Shown here piece after piece: positions 59,401-64,000 of a stretch of 64,000 nt of DNA (positions are counted from its first letter, which is position 1; every line of letters begins with the position of its first letter). This DNA is from Photobacterium pectinilyticum. GTDB taxonomy: Bacteria > Pseudomonadota > Gammaproteobacteria > Enterobacterales > Vibrionaceae. The stretch is from positions 62,001 to 126,000 of the forward strand of contig NZ_JANEYT010000003.1 of the NCBI RefSeq assembly GCF_024357955.1, read 5' to 3'. The notes beneath the pieces were generated by a model. That model ran no database searches. It saw nothing but the letters and a program-made list of their open reading frames with translations, and was not told the DNA's origin. Made by a program: the position numbers and the translations under genes.

Positions 59401-59794
59401 CATATTGCCTTTTGGCGTTGAAGATCAAGCCCCTGTTATTCAGGCGGGGAAACTCCATGCTCGTTACCCGGGTGGGCTCCTAAAATACAAAGAAGGATCA
59501 GCCATTGATCAGAATGTCGAGGCAGCCAGTGAGAGTAGCTTGCTCGTGGTTAGTAAAATTCTCAAAAATTATAACTACCACTCACTGATTGTTAATCTAG
59601 ACTATTCTAAAGAAGGTCAATTGAGTGCCAGATCACATTTTAAAGGGAGAAACCCTGATGTTTTATCCGAACGCCCAATAAATCTGAACCTTAGTTTAGA
59701 AGAAAACATTCCAGCTTTGATAAAAACACTGAATATGATTAATTCAACGAAGCTGGAAAATATGTTCTTAAAGCAGATTGGTGTGGATAAGTAG
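56468..59794 (+). CDS. ydbH: YdbH-like intermembrane lipid-transport protein (AsmA-like)
   Basis: The 1108-residue protein has an N-terminal membrane anchor (FIYAMILAVFSIVLLAVFIPP, about residues 25-45), then a very long beta-rich periplasmic body, and an AsmA/YdbH-type C-terminal part near LPKLIEAIEAKDIEMTGVIDG and PVIQAGKLHARYPGG. It is longer than E. coli YdbH (about 880). With YnbE and YdbL, in the same order downstream, it forms a bridge that moves phospholipid to the outer membrane, partly redundant with TamB and YhdP. The gene order is the main evidence. Confidence 0.88.
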   Translation: MNDAVDKNNHRSPSKSSRYRYVRVFIYAMILAVFSIVLLAVFIPPWLASKGVEINAISGIHIGKRIQIDELSISVNKTAITIRQLSLEHFSNDQSAISTSSWRLLSPHTVVRLAPSIQNAIKPHGVSINDITFNDITFNLTDLSAPYVFSAHSEQASVTVENTVGTQIPQQVNDLQLVLTTDPFITLTGIIDAAELNIFLPQDIGQNTYPMAFNKGHFSLSWQQDKTPLAVHIDNLTPQWQTLLDDFQQQGNDIALTVDLNQPTSSMRLLAEELRFAQPIELPEFLEKPDDTHEGLHLGHAIANLALLPIKHLKVNHFTYGNLIMNAKLVLDTPRVRENRPDKHAKLHLQGKALGPDEPYDINVLIKHRSLEDADFKGTAIGPKGNKLDCKADVSFISPLPKEFRCEAKFKRTRDLTDRLKLYDIPNAELTKPIIITAKQTSLSFKDNAPSNSAANDPFHFHDVEHASYAIEVALPEMVSVELNRFAFQHAALSSDHSSETIPSLALLELNTDGVLTFNTNYRNGNIDVGLDKNSEELRFYNHRLGYDMQLTFSKLQCLVPFLRNDSTLQCHAKSVINALIPQLFPVPELAMTNSQITSTVVGEWTDDHVELTLVDTQLNIDRIVFQHTGEWIEADADKVTIEAKQINIAQEFRQDNITRLSISTDDKHPITIKANNLDALKLIIPEETSDAKIAAIRQTKNSSQLPVQRYNGQLTSVLSNLAFNIELPPKHPILFDVNAGYQIQLSLNQNNQRLPGLMTEGVLDITPSRSRFKGSILNKRHTTLFVYTIDYLLPLKQANIKLHRNDIPFSSKKSLKKYYLPKLPIDHDITAGSIGFDAKITVKGNQWSGQLGLYTRNLSGYIHNIHYADLNVSFAIDMSNQGIRSRQPISLHVSYLHTGILLENLYALLEFDTQQPFYKLHRAKAYVLGGDISLHNVTSRSLSDIPPVPIRVHGLKLPKLIEAIEAKDIEMTGVIDGILPFGVEDQAPVIQAGKLHARYPGGLLKYKEGSAIDQNVEAASESSLLVVSKILKNYNYHSLIVNLDYSKEGQLSARSHFKGRNPDVLSERPINLNLSLEENIPALIKTLNMINSTKLENMFLKQIGVDK

Positions 59795-59900
59795 CTTTTT
59801 GCGCTTGAATTTAACAAATCACATGGCTGGACGAGCCTATCGATTCTATGCTGCTACAAAGCAGTACGTTAGGTATGAAGTCCACAGAAGGTTGTAACCA

Positions 59901-60116
59901 ATGGATATCCAACTTAAGCTGTTTTATATACCATTTTTTATCACCCTATTTTCGGTAATGTCTCTGACGGCACTATCAGGTTGCACTCCGACGGTACAAG
60001 TTACCGCTTCAGAAAAGCCGATAGAAGTTAATTTGAATGTCAAAATAGAGCACGAGATTCGAATTAAAGTTGATAAGGAAATCGATGAGTTGTTTAATGA
60101 TGACGATGTTTTTTAA
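59901..60116 (+). CDS. ynbE: YnbE-like outer-membrane lipoprotein
   Basis: The 71-residue lipoprotein has the lipobox ALSGC near residue 32, then VQVTASEKPIEVNLNVKIEH and EIRIKVDKEID, the conserved YnbE core that extends the beta-structure of YdbH at the outer membrane. It lies between ydbH and ydbL, 106 bp after the first. Confidence 0.88.
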   Translation: MDIQLKLFYIPFFITLFSVMSLTALSGCTPTVQVTASEKPIEVNLNVKIEHEIRIKVDKEIDELFNDDDVF

Positions 60117-60134
60117 GGCAGCAGGGAGTATGCC

Positions 60135-60458
60135 ATGACACGAGTACTGCTCTTCCTTCTATCGTTCTTTATCGCGTTTAGTGCATTTGCTCTCAACCTT
60201 CAGCAGGCTAAGGATCAAGGTCTGGTTGGTGAGGCAAACACTGGGCTGATTGCTCCTATTACCGCCCGCCCGTCCCAAGAAGTCAGAAGTTTAGTTGCCG
60301 AGGTTAATAAGCGGCGAACAAATACCTTCAAAAGAATTTCGGTCTCCCACGGCTTAACGGTTAAAGAAGTTGGTCATATTGCTCACAAAAAAGCGATAGA
60401 AAAAACCTCTTCAGGCAACTACTACCAAGACTCTTCAGGTCAGTGGATCAAAAAATAG
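60135..60458 (+). CDS. ydbL: YdbL family periplasmic protein
   Basis: The 107-residue secreted protein has a signal peptide (VLLFLLSFFIAFSAFA) and the DUF1318/YdbL body (LQQAKDQGLVGEANTGLIAP; VNKRRTNTFKRISVSHGL; GNYYQDSSGQWIKK). It controls assembly of YnbE on YdbH. It begins 18 bp after ynbE, same operon. Confidence 0.9.
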   Translation: MTRVLLFLLSFFIAFSAFALNLQQAKDQGLVGEANTGLIAPITARPSQEVRSLVAEVNKRRTNTFKRISVSHGLTVKEVGHIAHKKAIEKTSSGNYYQDSSGQWIKK

Positions 60459-60617
60459 CAGCCCAGAGTCGATATATTTCCTGCCCTTTATTCTGTCTAC
60501 TCGATACCACTAAGCTATTGGTTAAGCATTTCTTAACCCCGGCATAAAAAGATTATAATCTTCCTTATACCACTTTAGACATATACTCCTGCCACGTTTT
60601 GTTCATATGTAATAACA

Positions 60618-61568
60618 ATGTCTACAGTTCAACCAAATTTCAGCAAACTGACGCCAAAATACGGTATTTTCATCACAGCAGCGCTGCTATGCCTACTACC
60701 GGTTGTTAGCTCGCCTATCGCCTTGGTTCTTGGCTTCACCCTCGCTACTTTCGGAGTTGTCCCTACCCAGTTCAATTTAGCTGCCTTAACCAAGAAGCTG
60801 CTTTCGTACTCCATTATTGGTTTAGGTTTTGGTATTCAGCTAGATCAAGCTATCGAAGCCAGTAAACAAGGTTTTGGGCTTATCGTGGCATCTATCTTCT
60901 TTACGCTGGTACTGGGTTACGTATTCACTAAATTGCTACGCATTGAACAGAAGACTGGCCATCTGATTGCATCGGGTACTGCGATTTGTGGAGGAAGCGC
61001 GATTGCGGCTGTTGCACCGGCCATTAACGCGAAAGATGATCAAACGTCATTGGCACTGGCAACCGTATTTGTCCTCAATGCTATTGCATTGTTTATCTTT
61101 CCGGTGATCGGTCATTTCTTTGAGATGAGTCAACATGCGTTTGGTACTTGGGCCGCAATTGCAATTCATGATACTTCATCGGTTGTGGGTGCAGCTGGTG
61201 CATATGGCGATGAAGCATTAAAAACAGCCACAACATTGAAGCTTGCCCGCGCACTGTGGATTATTCCAATCGCGTTTCTCAGTGCCTTGATGTTTAAGGG
61301 CAACAGTAAAAAGGTTGGGGTACCATTTTTTATTCTATTTTACTGTATAGCGATTGTTGTGGCTTATTTGCTACCTAACTTCCAGCCTTTTTATAGTGCA
61401 GTATTTTCATTATCTAAACGTCTCTTAGTGGTATGCCTATTTTTGATTGGTTCTGGCATCACGATCCAAAAACTGCGCGCTGCGGGTATCCAACCACTAT
61501 TGTTGGGTGTGTTGCTTTGGGTATGTATCGGCAGCAGTTCCTTTGCATACATCCAATTTTTTAGCTAA
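60618..61568 (+). CDS. yeiH: YeiH family transporter (UPF0324)
   Basis: The 316-residue protein has about ten membrane segments and the YeiH signatures [21 protein letters not shown] and [18 protein letters not shown]. The family is annotated as putative sulphate (or sulphite) exporters; transport has not been shown broadly. No neighbouring YeiE-type LysR gene is seen. Single gene. Confidence 0.87.
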   Translation: MSTVQPNFSKLTPKYGIFITAALLCLLPVVSSPIALVLGFTLATFGVVPTQFNLAALTKKLLSYSIIGLGFGIQLDQAIEASKQGFGLIVASIFFTLVLGYVFTKLLRIEQKTGHLIASGTAICGGSAIAAVAPAINAKDDQTSLALATVFVLNAIALFIFPVIGHFFEMSQHAFGTWAAIAIHDTSSVVGAAGAYGDEALKTATTLKLARALWIIPIAFLSALMFKGNSKKVGVPFFILFYCIAIVVAYLLPNFQPFYSAVFSLSKRLLVVCLFLIGSGITIQKLRAAGIQPLLLGVLLWVCIGSSSFAYIQFFS

Positions 61569-61655
61569 ACCATTACCGACGAATACTGACAAGAAAGGCC
61601 TACTCCTAAGAAGCCGGTTAATACCATTGTGGTTTACCGGTTTTATTAGCTTTCG

Positions 61656-61907
61656 TTACGGTGTAATGTCTATTCGGTTAGACTTATTGTTAATATGCTT
61701 CAATTCCTCATGAAATTCAGCACTTTTCTTTACGCCCTTCATGTCTCTCTCTTTTAGGTTATTTCGTCGACTATTTTGATTTATCCGCCTAACTCCAAGG
61801 CACAAAATGATGATGAATGCGGCGAAGTCTAATACAGCACTCATCAGCCCCGAGGTAAACGATGAGGCGATCAGAATGCAACTCACAATCCCTATCCAAA
61901 CAAACAT
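61656..61907 (-). CDS. Small two-TM membrane protein, unknown
   Basis: The 83-residue protein has two hydrophobic helices (WIGIVSCILIASSFTSGLM; LDFAAFIIILCLGV) and a Lys/Asn-rich cytoplasmic tail. No ribosome site is clear and no family is recognised. It lies between yeiH and umuC. Confidence 0.5.
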   Translation of the reverse strand: MFVWIGIVSCILIASSFTSGLMSAVLDFAAFIIILCLGVRRINQNSRRNNLKERDMKGVKKSAEFHEELKHINNKSNRIDITP

Positions 61908-62037
61908 TCATAACCTCTATCTTTAACAACCTAAGTAGATACAGGTAATTATTAACTAATTGTCTAAATTCAGAAATTCGCTTTCACTCTATGACATTCG
62001 GTTTTGTTATATATCTAGCCGAACGGGTACGTTCCCT

Positions 62038-63339
62038 TCAACACTTTGCCACCTGCAACTCATCCAGCCGTGTTGTCCAGCGATTGGAACGAAATGCTTG
62101 ACGCATATGCCAGTTGGTTGAACCAATCACTGAAGCCGGCTTAACGCCATTTTTAAATCTGGCGTTCATTTGATCGGTAATGGCCATTAAGTCTCGCCGT
62201 TTCACCTCTTCCAATACACTACTGTCGAACATATCAAATTGAAACTGATCATTATTGGCATCGGTCACCCCCTCTAAGATCACCCCTATCTTCTGATAGG
62301 CATAACCCGGGCGATAAGCGGACTTCAACAGCGCTATGGCCGTATCAAGGAATCGATAGCTATCTTGGCTAGGGCACATAAGCTCTTTCGCACAACTGAT
62401 ATTATGCTGTGGTAAGTCTTTATAGCGGTTTGTCCGAAGAAACACACTGACAACACTGGCTTGACTGTGCTGACGGCGAAGTTTTTCTCCGGCACGCTGA
62501 CAATGAAAAGCAAGCGCAGCGTTCAAATCACCTAAATCCGTCAAATCGGTGCCGAAGCTACGGCTGGATAATATCTGCTTGCGCTTTTCATCTATATCCC
62601 CAGGCTCTATGCACGCGACCCCTTGAAGCTCAAGTACGGTTCTGGCTAGCCCAACATTCCACAATCGGCGCATATCCGCTGGGTTTTGCTCTGATAGTGC
62701 AAGGGCGTTAGCAATACCGCTGGTGTGTAAACGTGTCGCCGTTTTTGCCCCGACTCCCCATATATCTTGCACCGAGCAACGCTCTAACAGCCAACGACGC
62801 CGTTCTTCATTGTCAATTTGAATAACACCTTCGACCCGCTGTTCGAATTGCTTTGCAGCATGGTTACCCAGCTTGGCCAACGTCGGGCTAGCCCCTATCC
62901 CGACCCTGACAGGTAACCCCAAGTGGGTGTAGACGGTATCTCGAATGTCTTTTCCCATTTGTGTCAGACCATCCAATTTAAAACCATCTAATCGTATAAA
63001 GGCTTCGTCAATGGAATACTGCTCTACATGGGGGGAAAAGCGATGCAATTCTTCGATAAAGCGACGGCTCATATCAGCGTAGAGGGTATAGTTGGAGCTC
63101 CGGACCTCAACCCCCATCTTTCGTGCCTCCCGTTCAATTTTGAACCAAGGCGCACCTCGCTTGATACCTAACGCTTTGGCCTGTGGTGAAAGAGCGACAC
63201 AGCAACCATCGTTATTCGAAAGGACAACAAGAGGTTTATTAACTAATTTAGGGTCAAAGATTTGCTCACAGGCACAATAAAAGCTTTTAACATCAACAAG
63301 CGCCCAAACCTGACCACGATACCCATCTAATGCCGCCAT
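62038..63339 (-). CDS. umuC: DNA polymerase V catalytic subunit UmuC
   Basis: The 433-residue Y-family polymerase has the N-terminal metal-binding VWALVDVKSFYCACE, the second acidic pair in EQYSIDEAFIRLDG, and the C-terminal umuC-specific part with a beta-clamp-binding QFQFDMFD. With UmuD' it copies past damaged DNA during the SOS response. It starts 3 bp after umuD and belongs to the LexA-controlled operon. Confidence 0.93.
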   Translation of the reverse strand: MAALDGYRGQVWALVDVKSFYCACEQIFDPKLVNKPLVVLSNNDGCCVALSPQAKALGIKRGAPWFKIEREARKMGVEVRSSNYTLYADMSRRFIEELHRFSPHVEQYSIDEAFIRLDGFKLDGLTQMGKDIRDTVYTHLGLPVRVGIGASPTLAKLGNHAAKQFEQRVEGVIQIDNEERRRWLLERCSVQDIWGVGAKTATRLHTSGIANALALSEQNPADMRRLWNVGLARTVLELQGVACIEPGDIDEKRKQILSSRSFGTDLTDLGDLNAALAFHCQRAGEKLRRQHSQASVVSVFLRTNRYKDLPQHNISCAKELMCPSQDSYRFLDTAIALLKSAYRPGYAYQKIGVILEGVTDANNDQFQFDMFDSSVLEEVKRRDLMAITDQMNARFKNGVKPASVIGSTNWHMRQAFRSNRWTTRLDELQVAKC

Positions 63340-63342
63340 GGC

Positions 63343-63726
63343 TTACTCCAGTAGGTTGTGAACATTGCGTGTCACCACCCCAAAGATTTCTGAATCTTCA
63401 GGCATCGGGAATGGCTGAAAGCTGGGATTTTCTGCCACTAGCCACCATGCTTGCTCATGGCGCATCAACCGCTTACAAGTAAATTCATCATAAATACGGG
63501 CAATCACAATTCGCCCAGGAGATACGGGCTCAGCCCGGTCGACGACCAATAGATCACCATCGTAAATCCCAGCGCCCATCATTGAGTCACCCGATGCCTT
63601 TAGAAAAAAAGTCGCATTGGGGTTTCGAATCAAATAACTTTCTAAATCAAGTTCTTCTTGATGACCATCAGCAGGTGACGGAAAACCGCATTTAACACCT
63701 TCAATAAAGTAAGGAAATAGCTCCAT
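63343..63726 (-). CDS. umuD: UmuD, self-cleaving DNA polymerase V subunit
   Basis: Protein of about 127 residues: the cleavage site is the Cys-Gly of KCGFPSP (near residue 15), the catalytic Ser lies in ASGDSMMGAGI and the Lys in EFTCKRLM. RecA* triggers self-cleavage to UmuD'. The frame is open to a TTG at 63741; the ATG at 63726 has GGGAG 8 bases upstream and is preferred. The promoter has a LexA box 20 bp upstream. Confidence 0.9.
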   Translation of the reverse strand: MELFPYFIEGVKCGFPSPADGHQEELDLESYLIRNPNATFFLKASGDSMMGAGIYDGDLLVVDRAEPVSPGRIVIARIYDEFTCKRLMRHEQAWWLVAENPSFQPFPMPEDSEIFGVVTRNVHNLLE

Positions 63727-63746
63727 CTCCATCGCTCCCAAAGATA

Positions 63747-63762
63747 CTGTGCATATATACAG
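63747..63762. promoter_or_regulatory. LexA (SOS) box of umuDC
   Basis: CTGT (63747-63750), eight bases, ACAG (63759-63762), with flanking TA and TA extending the symmetry; a perfect match to the LexA consensus, 20 bp before umuD. Confidence 0.9.
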
Positions 63763-64000
63763 TATAATGAAATATAGTTAGAATAGTCACACCTTAGTTT
63801 CAACTTTAGAGGTAACTGAAAATAGAATCATCAAACGAGCTGTTTTCTATACAACGTCAAACGCATAGCAAGAATGCGCGGGCCCCTATTGGTTGGACGG
63901 TGGTTTTTTAATCAACTATTGCTGCGTTCTTCGGCAAACACACTCTACACATCGAGTAATGTCAAACAAACACTCATCAATGTTGATAAAATTGTCGTTA
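63763..64000. other. Region to the right window edge, no supported gene
   Basis: 238 bp past the LexA box. A minus-strand frame (64000 to a TAG at 63916) ends in a Cys-rich stretch (TRCVECVCRRTQQ), but it is too short to judge and may continue outside the window. Confidence 0.4.

Noticed and set aside
63916-64000. Cys-rich minus-strand frame end at the right edge
   Set aside because: Fewer than 30 codons are visible, too little to tell a gene from chance.

Overview
The window looks like part of a large chromosome of a member of the Vibrionaceae (Vibrio, Photobacterium, Grimontia or a relative; genus not resolved). The reasons are a 28-bp dif-type XerCD site with Vibrio-like arms at 42873-42900, a CTX-type filamentous prophage integrated at it, a VCR-like integron attC site, an RpoS-like extra sigma factor, and conserved genes such as fabY, yibL, yciH, ddl, patZ, ydbH-ynbE-ydbL and umuDC. 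A dif site places the window at the replication terminus of its replicon. I see no rRNA, tRNA or CRISPR array.

Region 1 (1-31600) is ordinary chromosome. It holds a cut secreted protein, a GlxA-type regulator, fabY, a PfkB kinase, an RhlE-like helicase, and a divergent DeoR/UgpQ and TRAP transporter/HAD phosphatase locus. After these come yibL, a MazG-like NTPase, a MATE pump, hydrolases, a Fur-box-controlled dehydrogenase, a desaturase, an L,D-transpeptidase, an acyltransferase, a chromate transporter with a divergent LysR gene, an RpoS-like sigma factor, a NUDIX hydrolase and a zinc-less DksA-like protein. Strong intrinsic terminators separate most units.

Region 2 (about 31700-42900) is a tandem array of filamentous-phage-type elements bounded by direct dif-like sites at 32919-32948, 35994-36021 and 42873-42900. 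From left to right it holds: (a) a truncated element with the 3' part of a gpII-type replication gene, a gpV ssDNA-binding gene and a small gene; (b) a 3-kb satellite-like segment with a phage regulator, a 31-bp perfect palindrome, a two-gene module (MglA/Ras-like GTPase plus two-TM membrane protein), an integron attC site, and an opposing TIR-domain gene; (c) an apparently complete 6.9-kb CTX-like inovirus (repressor with three operators, rep, ssDNA-binding protein, coat proteins, pIII, pVI, Zot) with a LexA-box-controlled small zinc-finger gene. The GTPase-membrane pair with attC, beside a TIR gene and carried by XerCD-type elements, is the best candidate here for an undescribed (probably defence) system.

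Region 3 (42900-64000) is chromosome again: yciH, a HAD hydrolase, a retropepsin-like protein, a tyrosine recombinase flanked by imperfect direct repeats, a YhfG-Fic toxin-antitoxin pair, ddl, a SPOR lipoprotein, the lysine acetyltransferase PatZ, a LysR regulator, a divergent NRAMP-like transporter, the YdbH-YnbE-YdbL envelope lipid-transport operon, a YeiH transporter, and SOS-controlled umuDC at the right end. Several very small genes (two coat-type proteins, yhfG, a decayed zinc-ribbon frame) were read directly from the DNA. All functional statements rest on motif reading; no database search was run.
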